NCBI GenBank assembly: GCA_014529385.2
Contig: CM043969.1
Location: 35,170,446 to 35,234,445 of the forward strand
Length of the DNA stretch: 64,000 bases
Direction of reading: 5' to 3'
Origin: Adiantum capillus-veneris
Lineage: Eukaryota > Streptophyta > Polypodiopsida > Polypodiales > Pteridaceae
Shown here one piece after another: positions 34,692-45,384 of the stretch. A program made the translations under genes and the position numbers. The notes below the pieces were generated by a model, which saw only the letters and a list, made by a program, of their open reading frames with translations, was not told where the DNA came from and made no database searches. Positions within the stretch are counted from its first letter, which is position 1, and each line of letters starts with the position of its first letter.

Positions 34692-36010
34692 ACCATGAAG
34701 CTCTCATCCTGCAGAAAGAGGTTTTCTTGCCACAGGTCTACAGATGTAGTTGACCCCTGACTTGAATGGTTAAACCAATCCTCCACTTCTTTGTTACTTT
34801 TCGATGGTCTTAGGCTTTGTCTTATTGCTTGGAAGGTGGCTTCATGAGGTAGTGTCTCCTTGTATTTTTCAGCTTTCTCAAAGCATCTTCGAAGGCATTC
34901 CATTGGATTGCTGGATGTTTCCATCGCCTAATCATCACTACTATCCTCTGAAACAAATCCACTCCTCTCCTCTTGGACTCTGGAAATAATAGCCAGGGAG
35001 AAATCCTCCCTTAAATAAAACACACTTTGCACATCATGTAAGAAGATATAGGTCCTGTCTCCAATCTTGAAGTCAGGCACAGCAGGCAACATCATCTGAG
35101 CATGCTTCTCAGTGAAGTTACTGACATCCAATGGAAGTTTGATTTCTGTGGTTTTCACAGAGAGCATCTTACTTCTTTGTACTTCAATTGCCTCAACCTC
35201 AAGGTCGACTGTGTCTTCAACCTCCTCGACTTCTTGCATATGAGTTGTCTCCTCGCATTCCTCATCTGGTGCTGCATCCTGCTCCTCTAACACCTCATCA
35301 GGATTCTGCATGAGGAATCCAAACAGGCTGTTCAGGTAAATCATAAAGCCAAAGGCTTCCTGAATGAGTTTGCATTCTTTTTGATGCAAAGGGCAGGCTG
35401 AATGTCGGCAAGAGGGTGGTAATTCCCTATACTTCTTCACTCCCTGTCCCTTTCCACCACAGTCATTTAAATGCACAAGAGTCATAGTAGGCAGAACAAC
35501 CCTTCCTACCTGCACCATCACCTCAAACTTATCTCTGTAGGACTGCAAGAAATTACTGTGCTGAGCTAACAGGTCTTCAATGTCAAACTTTGGATTAAAC
35601 ATAGAATGAAATAGATCATACTTGTCCCCAGCACCACAAGATGCTGCAAAATCAAACAGCCTCTCATCAGTTGCAGCTGGGTCTTCCAGAGAAGACACAT
35701 CCTCTTTGTCTTTACATTTAGTTGCACAGGGACTTCCTTCTAGCACATCTGTATCATCTGAGAAGTCTATATTCCTCTTTCTTGTATTTCTCTTCAGAAG
35801 TACTGTAGAGGGCACCACAGCCTTGTAGGGTGAGGGATCCTCTTGCCCTGGTGACCTCTCTGATTGTTCTTCACCAATTGACTTTTCTTCAGATATGTCC
35901 TGACAAAAGTCAACAGTTCTTTTGGCAGATACATTAAGCAGCTGAGCCTACAAGGGTTGAAATCGTGGCACAAGCTCTGGATCAGGTTTCAGCCTCTTCT
36001 GCCTACTAGA
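34162..36010 (-). pseudogene. Gene B: unrecognised acidic/Cys-rich protein with in-frame stops
   Basis: Read right to left, a frame starts near 36010 (SSRQKRLKPDPELVPRFQPL), meets a TAG near 35946, then continues in the same frame (AQLLNVSAKRTVDF). A long open stretch (35945-34928) follows, with a Cys/His cluster (PPSCRHSACPLHQKECKLIQ) and a very acidic segment (EEVEDTVDLEVEAIEV). After another TAG at 34928 the frame goes on (MECLRRCFEKAEKYKETL) to a donor at 34693. A 103-bp intron that is mostly (GA)n ends at 34591, and the next exon reads SWIADKEDFLRRRTREYRG. Two more stops near 34445 precede FLGGPVLPKSADKVIFVDKV. The likely 5' exon was not found. Function is unknown. Confidence 0.5.
34591..34693 (-). 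other. Gene B intron made mostly of (GA)n
   Basis: On the minus strand, donor ATG|GTAACTCTCTCT and acceptor ATTGTATGTGCAG|TCTTGG bound a 103-bp intron. About 70 bp of it is a pure CT/GA microsatellite (34619-34689 on the plus strand). Confidence 0.7.
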
Positions 36011-36090
36011 CCTTAATCCTATTCATCAGGAAACATGACAAGTCAAAACCATCAGGAAACATGACAACTCTGCCAAAACCAAACCATCAT

Positions 36091-36131
<41 letters not shown>

Positions 36132-36156
36132 CTGTTAGAAATAAATAAATAAATAA

Positions 36157-36188
<32 letters not shown>

Positions 36189-36223
36189 CTGTCTCTCACC
36201 AAAGCACAAACAAAAACACACCT

Positions 36224-36295
<72 letters not shown>

Positions 36296-36309
36296 TATTT
36301 TTCTATTTG

Positions 36310-36369
36310 ACTAAAGGCGCGCAAGGAAGGAAAAGTACGTTTTGCAACTCTCTCCGCGCGCCTTAAGTA
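36310..36369. repeat. Hairpin unit 1 (60 bp)
   Basis: ACTAAAGGCGCGC at the left end and GCGCGCCTTAAGTA at the right are inverted copies, enclosing about 33 bp. Confidence 0.85.
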
Positions 36370-36392
36370 CAACTGAGAGAGAGTCATAACAA

Positions 36393-36453
36393 TACTATAG
36401 GCGCGCGGGGAGAGCTGGAGCCAATATTTGGTTGGCTATGCGCGCCGTTAGTA
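36393..36453. repeat. Hairpin unit 2 (61 bp)
   Basis: TACTATAGGCGCGC at the left and GCGCGCCGTTAGTA at the right, with AGCTGGAGCCAATATTTGG between. Confidence 0.85.
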
Positions 36454-36608
36454 ATGTGTACAGAGAGGGTAGGGAAAGAGACAATGTATATATATCTGTG
36501 TGTGTGTCTGTGTGTATGTGTGTTTGTGTCTCTGTCTATGGAAGTATGGGTATTGAGGTGTGTGTGTTGAACAACAGTCTGGGTTTTTCTTTGTTTAGAC
36601 ACACAGAG

Positions 36609-36639
<31 letters not shown>

Positions 36640-36911
36640 TTGTACCAACTGTTGGAAATACAGCGAGAAAGAGTGAGAGATCACCTTTTGTTGGTGGGGT
36701 TTGAAGGAACTCCAAGGGAGGTGTCTCCTCCATTGCTTTTTTGTGTGTCAAACTGACTTTGTCTCTCTCCCTCCCTCTCTCTCTCTCTCTCTCTCTGTGA
36801 GAGTAAGGAGTCCCTCTCTCTATCTCTCTCTCAATCTATGTCTCTCCCTCTCTCTATCTCTCTCACAATCTGATCTCTCTTCCTCTCTCTCTGTCTCTCT
36901 AAGACTCTCTC

Positions 36912-36942
<31 letters not shown>

Positions 36943-37160
36943 TTCTCTGGCTCTCTCTCTCTCTCTATTGTTCTCTCTCTTTCTCTCTCTCAAAATCACA
37001 CTTATAACGGATACACATGGCGGCACCCCACGTGTCACTATAAATTAGAGTATATTTGCATGATGTCACACGTGTGGTCATTATTGAGACCGTATACTTT
37101 TGTACGTCATATAAAGAGGTCAAGAGAGAGAAAAACCACACCTCGTGAAAGAGAGTGAGT

Positions 37161-37229
<69 letters not shown>

Positions 37230-37539
37230 CAAGAGCCGTCGTCTGCGTCTCCGACAGCAAGCCGACCCATCGACATAACGAAGGTCTGCCTCTCCCTCTG
37301 CCTTTGCCTGTATCTCTCTATCTCTGTTTCTGTCACAGTACCAAGCACGGTCTTAGCAAACAACCCACACAAACAGTCTCACACACATACACACACACAC
37401 ACATACAGACACACACATACACACCCACACACACACACTCACAAACACACACACACACACACATCTTTAAAATACAAACACACACACCCACACACACACA
37501 CACACACTCACAAACACACTGACACACATCTTTAAAATA

Positions 37540-37584
<45 letters not shown>

Positions 37585-37630
37585 ACACACACACAGACAC
37601 ACACACACATACTCTCTCTCTCTCTCTCTA

Positions 37631-37691
37631 TACCAAAAGCGCGCGTAGAGAGGCATACCCGTAGTGCATGTCTCTATGCGCGCCGTTAGTA
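37631..37691. repeat. Hairpin unit 3 (61 bp)
   Basis: TACCAAAAGCGCGCGTAGAG at the left and CTCTATGCGCGCCGTTAGTA at the right. The stem extends inward beyond the GC core (TAGAGA paired with TCTCTA). Confidence 0.85.
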
Positions 37692-37700
37692 CTGTGCATT

Positions 37701-37805
<105 letters not shown>

Positions 37806-37825
37806 GTGTGTATTATTTTACCCTA

Positions 37826-37886
37826 TACTAACGGCGCGCGGAGGTGTTTGTTGAGGTAAAAACGTGCTCCGCGCGCGCCTTTAGTA
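37826..37886. repeat. Hairpin unit 4 (61 bp)
   Basis: TACTAACGGCGCGCGGAG at the left and CTCCGCGCGCGCCTTTAGTA at the right. The unit sits about 150 bp upstream of the gene C ATG. Confidence 0.85.
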
Positions 37887-37941
37887 ATGCGCACTCTCTC
37901 TCTCTCTCTCTCTCTCTATTTAAATATGCTAAGCTATAGAA

Positions 37942-37991
<50 letters not shown>

Positions 37992-38038
37992 TAGAAAGAG
38001 AGAAGGGGATTGAGACTCTTCTTTTGGTGTACAGTGAG

Positions 38039-40820
38039 ATGGCTAGAACAAAAGCCACTGCAAGGAAGGCAGGCAAGGGACCAGGATTAGCATCTAAAGC
38101 AAGTAGCAGATCTGCAACCCCAAAGAAAAGACCTGGAAAACCAAATAAAATTCTGAAAGGGCCAAGGATGAAGAAGCTGCAAACCTGCATGGGACTTTTC
38201 AGAGAAATCAGAAAGGCACAGAAATGTGTAGATTTATGCATACCAAAGCTGCCCTTCCAGAGGATGGTGAGGTCCATATGTGATGAAGCTACCTGGGGCA
38301 CCAAAAGGTGGAAGGTGGTGGCATTAATGGCTCTACAAGAAGCAGTAGAGGACTTCCTACTAGAGTACTTCAGTGACATGACCATTGTTGCAGCCCATGC
38401 CCACAGGGTTACTATAATGGACAAAGATAGTGAGACACTGAAAAGAATAAGGTGGAGGTATGACAAACTGCTGGTCCCCAATGTCTGCAAGGATAAGAAA
38501 ATGACGGAAATTTTGTTATACCCCCCGGAGCTAGTGCCACAACTCACAGTTGTAGATGTCACACATGATGTGAATACAAGGGCAAGGGCAGAGACTATTG
38601 CTCGCCAAACAGAGGACATGAGGGAAGCAGAGCTTAAGGAGAAAGCAAAAGTAGCAGTGGAGTCCCAGAGGCAAACAGAGTGCAATGTGACCCTGTCTAT
38701 AGAGGCAAGCAATCAAGAAACTCTACTTTCAATGAAGAATGGTTTGCTTGCAGAGATACCATTTGTAGATGGAGCCAGAAAGCTAGCTCTGGAAAAAGTG
38801 GACATTAATTTATTGCAGAATCCAGATGCTCAGATTTCAGACACAATTATCTATGCTTGTCTTAAGTAAGTGTTACTATCTTGCTAGCTTTGAAAACTCA
38901 GATAATAGGTTTGCTAACTCAGGTAGAGTCTCTGCAGCCTGATCAAAAGTCAACTCCCACTGCACACTCACACAGAGGTGTTTCTCCTTGATCCACAAAT
39001 GTCAGTAATTATTAGACAAAAGAACAGTCCATCTGGGACCTTTGAGAGTTGGTTTCTCCATTGTGCTATGCTGGAAGTTACTGTGATCATCTTTCCATAT
39101 GAGAACAACCATCACTGGAGTCTCATATGCCTTGATGTTGACCAACCAGCAGTGTGGGTGTTCAATTCAATAAAAGGAACCCACCCTGAAATTAGGCTGT
39201 AAGTGTTTTGTATCAGAAAGTGTTTCTTATAGATATCCATGTAAATTTGAAGCCTCATGCTAACATCTTGACATTACTTTGTGCAGTTGTATAAAGAGGT
39301 TGTTGCTTGCCTATGGCAAGCTATGTGGAAGGTATGAACTATACAAGGCCCCAATCAAAGAAGTACCTGTCCCAAATCAAACCGATGGGAATTCTTGCAG
39401 CTGGAGATGTCTTCTCCATGTAGAATATGTCCTGCAAAGCTACTTTGCATTAAAACCTTTCATGACTAAGGTACCCATTTGGCAATGCATTCAGTTAGTT
39501 TTGGTTTAGTCTATAAAAGAATTCTCACCATGTGGTCTTTCAATTTTGCAGAGTGCTTTAAAAAACTACACATATGATTATTTGCAAAGATACCGGGTAA
39601 GTTTAATACAACACCTGCTTACTATGTCTAGCCCTAGAGAGCTTGAAGATAGCGGCTTGGATGAGCGCACTATTGATCTTACAAAACATGACGTGCCACC
39701 ACGACAAACCCCCACATCCGATACAGTGGAATCACAACGGGCCGAGGGGGTCATATCAGCAGAAGATGAAAGAGCCGAGGATGAGGAAAGGTCAAATGAG
39801 CATATGGAAGGTGCTAAGGTACAACCGGAGGAGACAATGAAAGAGCCAAGTCAGGCAGTGGAGGAGCCAAAAGAGCCTATGGCTGAAACCCAAGATGAGG
39901 AAAGTAGGCCTATAGATGAGCAAAAGGATATGGATGAGGAAAGCAGGCCTAGGGATGAGCAAAATGATATGGATCATGCAAGGATGTATGAGGCAAGCCG
40001 ATCAACTGAGGGAGACGAAAAGACCTTGGAAGAAACCTTGAATGAGGCAGAAAGAGCCATGGGGGAGACCCCTGATGAAGATGTGAATGATGACTATGAA
40101 GATAAAGCAGAGGAGAGCAACAACGAAATGAACACTACAGAGACCCAGTATGGACCCTTGCTACCTGTAGATACGGTTGTTCCGGTAATGTCTATTCAAT
40201 TATGGCAAAATATGTTCAGCTTCTAACTACTTATATGTACTTGTCAACTTTTACAGAGGTTGATTATCTTGGACGTCAATGGATTGCTGTTGATGCGGGT
40301 GCCTCTCGGTGACAGAGGACCCTTTGAGGATTTGCAAACGTTTCCGATGGGAGCTTGTCGAGTCGTGGTTCGTCTAGGAACCAAGGAATTTATTCAGTTT
40401 CTTCTTCCACGCTTCAGAGTTGCCATATGGTCTTCAATGCAAAGGCAAAACTTGTTGCCACTAGTTGCAATAGTTTGCAGTGTATGCCAAGCTCACACGT
40501 CAGATTTTTCCTTTTTGTATGATCAAAGAAAATGCGTTACCGTTGAGGGCCACTACCACCCTAAAAAACCAGGCTTACCTCTTTTGTACAAACCGTTTAG
40601 CCAAATCTGTGTACCCTTTGATGCAACTAATACACTACTAATTGATGATACTCCTGAAAAGGGAGAACTAAATCCGCCGGGAACAACTGTCTCACCACCT
40701 TCTTTCGAGGGGCATTCCTTCGATTTTTACCTTGAAGACATTCTGATTCCATACTTACAAAAATTGTATCTCAGTCCATTGTTCACGGACGAGTTTGTAC
40801 TTTCTAATGAATTAAGATGA
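38039..40820 (+). CDS. Gene C: CENH3-like histone H3 / Ulp1 protease / FCP1-like phosphatase fusion (822 aa)
   Basis: Exons 38039-38865, 38938-39198, 39287-39470, 39552-40184 and 40257-40820 join with consistent phases and no stop. Residues 1-140 are a histone H3: tail [10 protein letters not shown], then [43 protein letters not shown] and [17 protein letters not shown]. The Trp in loop 1 and the EDFL..YFSD block resemble plant CENH3. Residues about 258-424 are a C48/Ulp1 domain: [11 protein letters not shown]335 ([10 protein letters not shown]), N352 in the usual Asp place (VWVFNSIKG), Q394 and C400 (QTDGNSCS). Residues 425-635 form a Glu/Asp-rich linker. Residues 636-822 are FCP1-like HAD: D641-x-N643 ([11 protein letters not shown]), [11 protein letters not shown], and [17 protein letters not shown]. 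The histone and the start of Ulp1 share exon 1, so the fusion does not rest on splicing. A stronger donor-like site at 39597 could shorten the linker. Confidence 0.88.
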
Positions 40821-40850
40821 TTCTTCTATCATGTCTTTGTCTTGTCTAAC

Positions 40851-41035
<185 letters not shown>

Positions 41036-41158
41036 TTTGACGTGGTAAAGAAATGTATTTCAAGCACACTTTTTCACAGGGCACAATTGAAAAATGAGAT
41101 CAATAAACTTCATGTCTTGAAAGTCATTTGTATACACTTGGGTTCACAAGAATATCTG

Positions 41159-42579
41159 TTACATTGACACTACTTCAACCCGACCATCCAACTCTTTGCA
41201 CAAAATATCTTTTTCCCTTCGCCGCATCACCTTACGGCCAGCTAGGAAAAAGGAAAAATCTGATAGGTCCTTGTCCATTGACTCTTCAATGATGTCATTT
41301 TGCAAATGATGAAGACTGCATAGCCCCCTTATTGTAACCACCAATAGTAGTCCATGCTCTTTATCAATCACTTCCACATCCACAGTAGGATTATCTTCCA
41401 AACCTGCAGAAACCTGGTCCATAGGAATGTACTTACTGTTTAGCATTTGTGATCGCATATACCAAAATGAGAGTAACAGTGATTGGCTTGCAATCATGTA
41501 CTTGACAACTAGAGTATCAAGCGCGACCTTGCACCGTAAACCAATCTCTTCCTTTGCATACCATCCTTTGTCAAGAAGTTTGTCACAGGATGACTGCTGA
41601 AATGACTTGCACATGAACATAGTTTTTGTAACTCGGATGTTGTAGCTATGAAACAGCTCTATGAAGAGTGCAACAGGACAAAAGTTTGCAATTCTAACCA
41701 GTTTGGTAGGAATAGAGATACGTAGAGACCTTTGTATATCCTTGTAGAGCTTACTTTGCATTGCCTCCACCATTGTTTCCTCGGGAACTGGCCAGTCCAT
41801 AGTGTTCCAATCGGTTGGTAGAGGCACTTTCACCAGCATGCCATTCTTATTCCCTAAGCTGAGTTGGTAAAAGTGGTCATAAAAAAAGATTCCCTCATCA
41901 GCCAGTCTTTTGCTGCTCCTCCCTGAGTACTGTAGAGAACCAATGTGGGCATGAACAACATGGAAGAGGCCTATTATGCACTCCACAGGTTCCCATTGCT
42001 CATAAGAAGAGGGATAAACATCTGCAATATATATAAGAAGAGTTAAACTAAGAGTATCAATAAGTACAAATGACAAATCTAATGTAATTGAGCTGTGAAG
42101 AATGGAGACATTACTCATAACAAGCGGGAGAAACATTGCAAAATATATAAGAAAAGTTATAATGAGAGTATCAGTAAGTTCACATGTCAAGAGTACTTAC
42201 AATTACAACGTGGTTGATGTATATCTGATACATTTCCACCGTTTGCTATCACCTCTGGATGGGTAAACACATGCTGAACAAGAACTTCCTTTACAGATCT
42301 TTTGCCGATTTCAACTTTGAAATCCAACACCCTGGCCTTCCATGCTGAGCGGTAAAAGTTGATACCACTAGACCTCTTGGGTCTTCTTGGTTGCATGAGG
42401 ACCCATGAACCTTTGTTTATCTTTTGTCCAACCCATTGGTTCTCTGCACTTATTGAAGCTGGTATTGTAATTAAGGATATGCTACTACTTGGCCTTCTAG
42501 GCAAAGTGCAGTTGTTGGTTGTTGGTGTGAGAGACAGTAAACACCTGGAGGCTCTTGGGCGAGAAGACGTGGACGCCAT
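41159..42579 (-). CDS. Gene D: unrecognised 413-aa protein
   Basis: Two minus-strand exons, 42579-42201 and 42021-41159, join in frame ([19 protein letters not shown]) across a 179-bp intron with donor GTAAGTACTC and acceptor ATATATTGCAG. The start ATG at 42579 gives a Ser/Pro/Arg-rich N-terminus ([17 protein letters not shown]), then a mixed alpha/beta body ([56 protein letters not shown]) and a basic C-terminus ([15 protein letters not shown]). There are no in-frame stops. I recognise no family. Its intactness next to gene C and its place inside the terminal repeat suggest it matters to the transposon. Confidence 0.7.
41993..42192 (-). repeat. Degenerate tandem duplication of about 117 bp over the gene D acceptor
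   Basis: On the plus strand, CATTGCTCATAAGAAGAGGG at 41994 and its following bases recur as CATTACTCATAACAAGCGGG at 42111. Both continue through AAACAT..TGCAA.ATATATAAGAA.AG and AGAGTATCA.TAAGT. The outer copy lacks a proper AG acceptor at the matching place (TTTGCAATG), so only the inner one should work. Confidence 0.8.
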
Positions 42580-42599
42580 AGCTCTCAGAGAAAAGCTTT

Positions 42600-42900
42600 A
42601 GTGGAGGGAGATTCACTTTGAAAGCATTCTAATGGAGGGAAAGTGTTTTAGAATTCCAATATCTTGTGCGGGCTTAATGGTCACCCTCCAGTACGTTAAT
42701 GACCATAAGAGAATATCAGAAGTGGGACCACATGCAAGCACCTAAAAGCTCGGTAAAAGGAAGGAAATTACTATGCTACAATCCTAGTTTCGTGAAAGTT
42801 TTATGCTATTTTCCTATTTTTTGAGTCTTTCCACATACTTTCCTACGTAACGTAGCCTTCATGCTCATTGGACGCGCTCTATTTTTCTCTCTCTTCATAT
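42600..42900. other. Right terminal region of the transposon, upstream of gene D
   Basis: 300 bp of non-coding DNA between the start of gene D and the right inverted repeat. It should hold the gene D promoter. No clear TATA box stands out. Confidence 0.4.
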
Positions 42901-42929
42901 GGCCCTCCAAATGACCTCTGAAATTTCCT
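42901..42929 (-). repeat. Right terminal inverted repeat
   Basis: It reads GGCCCTCCAAATGACC to GAAATTTCCT, the inverse of 30994-31022 with one mismatch. The gypsy sequence resumes at 42930 with AATGTGTCTC. Confidence 0.95.
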
Positions 42930-42930
42930 A

Positions 42931-43600
42931 ATGTGTCTCAACCCGGAAAAGTGCATTTTTATGGTAAGACAAGGCCGAATCTTAGGACATATTGTCTCAA
43001 GAAATGGCATAACCACTGACCTGGACAAAATTAGATTCATAGTAGACTTGCCCAGGCCTACTAATGCCAAACAAGTACAATCCTTTATGGGACACTGCGG
43101 ATATTATCGAAGATTCATATATATGTATGCGGTCATTGCACAACCACTATATCGCTTATTAGTCAGTTTCGACTGGACTAAGGAGTGTGAAACTTCATTC
43201 CAAAAACTTAAGGGAAACCCTGTATCAGCACATATACTTAAAGCACCACATTGGGAAAAGATATTCCATGTTCACATTGATGCATATGCAATTGGGAGTA
43301 TTCTGGCTCAACCTGGAGACGGAACAATGGATTTCCCAGTTTGTTATGCAAGCCGACAGCTAAATAGTGCAGAAAAGAGCTACACCACCACGAAAAGAGA
43401 GGGATTAGGAATGATTTATGTTGTAAAGAAATTTCGGCATTACTTGCTTGCAAACAAATTTGTGTTCTTCACAGATCATCAAGCTCTTTTGTATCTAGTA
43501 AATCAACCATGCAATACTGGGAGAATTGTACACTAGTTTATTATATTTCTATAGTTTGACTTCACAGTGGTAGTAAAAAAGGGTAAAAATCATCTACGGG
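42931..43600 (+). pseudogene. Ty3/gypsy RT C-terminus and RNase H
   Basis: This resumes the RT domain (CLNPEKCIFMVRQGRILGHI, then FMGHCGYYRRFIYMYAVIAQ) and continues into gypsy RNase H (IFHVHIDAYAIGSILAQPGD, VCYASRQLNSAEKSYTTTKR, FFTDHQALLYLVNQP). The frame is open from 42931 to a stop at 43536 (TGRIVH). It continues beyond with VVVKKGKNHLRADHISRL, the usual RNase H-integrase junction motif. Confidence 0.9.
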
Positions 43601-45384
43601 CGGATCATATTTCAAGGCTGCAAAACGGGGAAGCTCCTGAAGGAGTAGATGCTGACATACCTGATGCTTATCTTTTCAATATTGAAATGATACCCAAATG
43701 GTCTCACGAAATTGCTAGCATTCTTTCCTTTGGAGGAAGATTTGATAACAAGGAGGACAGATCCAAACAACAAACCTTTCAAACAACAAACAAAAAAGTT
43801 TCAATTGATTGCAAGACGACTGTACCATCTAGGCTCGGACCAAATTCTACGATTATGTATAAATCTAGAGGAATTCGAGTGTTATCTTACAGAAGCACAC
43901 ATCCAAGATTGTGCATTTCATTGTTCAACAATGAAAACACACCAAAGATTGAAACACTTAGGAGTTTATTGGCCAACTATGTATGCTGACACACATGCTT
44001 ATGTTAACAATTGTACTATATGTAGTGCCAAACGACCGATGGATCACGCGGCATTGTTTCAGGTAAACATTGCACCTGCATGGAGTCAATATATCATTGA
44101 TTTCTTAACAACAAGGACATTTCCTGACAACATAACAAAAGAGCAAAAAAGGGCTATAGAGTTGGACGCTCGAGACTTTAATTTAATTGGAAATCAACTC
44201 TACAAGAGAGGAAAGGACAATCAACTTAGAATGTGTGCAAGTGAAAGTGAATACCTGCTGATTCTAGAACACGCACATGGAGGAATAAGTGGAGGCCATT
44301 TTCCAGGATAAGACGGCAAAAATTGTCTTAACGGCAGAAATATGGTGGCCTACATTACACATGGATACTGAGGAGTTTGTAAAGCGTTGTGACGCATGTC
44401 AGCGCACTAAGTGTCGATAAAGAGAGATGAGATGCCACTAAGGCCAATGATGGGAGCATAGGAATTTGCAAAATGGGGAATTGATTTTGTGGGACCTATT
44501 TCACCCCCTCATATCACACCCATACCCAATATATCATTGTGGCTACGGACTAATCTCACAAAATGGGCAAAAGCCAAAGCACACAAAAAGCAGACGCAAG
44601 AACCAATAGAAATGTGTATGAGAATGTGTTTGTACGATACAGATTACCAATAGAAATTGTCAGTGATCGAGGAACACATGTTCTTAATGAGGTCATTCAA
44701 TATCTGCTAGAGGAATTCATGGTCATACATAGAAAATCAGCTCCATATCATCCACAGACAAATGGACAAGCCGAGGCCACAAATAAAACACTATGCACTA
44801 TTTTGACGAAGATTGTATCAAAGTCAAGGACAGACTGGGATCAACAATTACAGTCAACACTATGGGCATACAGGGTAGCTTACAAATCATCAATCGGAAC
44901 CACACTATACAACATGGTGTTTGGTCTAAACGCTATATTACCCATAGAGTTTTTAGTTCCAACTCTATGAGTAGCGAAACACTTAGAATGGACAGGGCAT
45001 GAGCTCTCTTCAAGAATAGATGATCTTGAAAATCTAGATGAACTTCTACTAAGAGCTGTAGCTTCGATCTATGCTAAAAAGAGAAGACAAAAAGAGTTTT
45101 TTGACAAGTGTGTACGTACGAAAGAGTTCAAAACAAGTGATTATGTACTTGTTTATACTTTGAAGCAACATGCCAAAAAACTTAAAAAACAAGGGATGGG
45201 ACCCTTTGTGATTAGTGACTTATCACAAAGTGGAGCTCTCAAACTTGCTACATTGGCAGGAGAAGAAATTCCAAATTGGATTAGTGGGTGTCGGTTAAAA
45301 AAGTATCATTTACCACTAACGCGGGATATGCTTCAACAAATCCATCAAGAAAAACAACGGATGAAGCAGAAACAGAGGGTATGA
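43601..45384 (+). pseudogene. Ty3/gypsy integrase, frameshifted
   Basis: An HHCC zinc-binding domain is split over frames (LEHAHGGISGGHFPG, then VKRCDACQRTKC). The catalytic core reads KWGIDFVGPISPP for the first Asp, IEIVSDRGTHVLNEV for the second, and PYHPQTNGQAEATNKTLCTI for the Glu. A C-terminal segment follows (FDKCVRTKEFKTSDYVLVYT, then GPFVISDLSQSGALKLATL, and GCRLKKYHLP). A duplicated partial HHCC region precedes it at about 43850-44080 (CTICSAKRPMDHA). Frame changes near 44310 and 44540 and stops near 44968 make it inactive. Confidence 0.85.
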
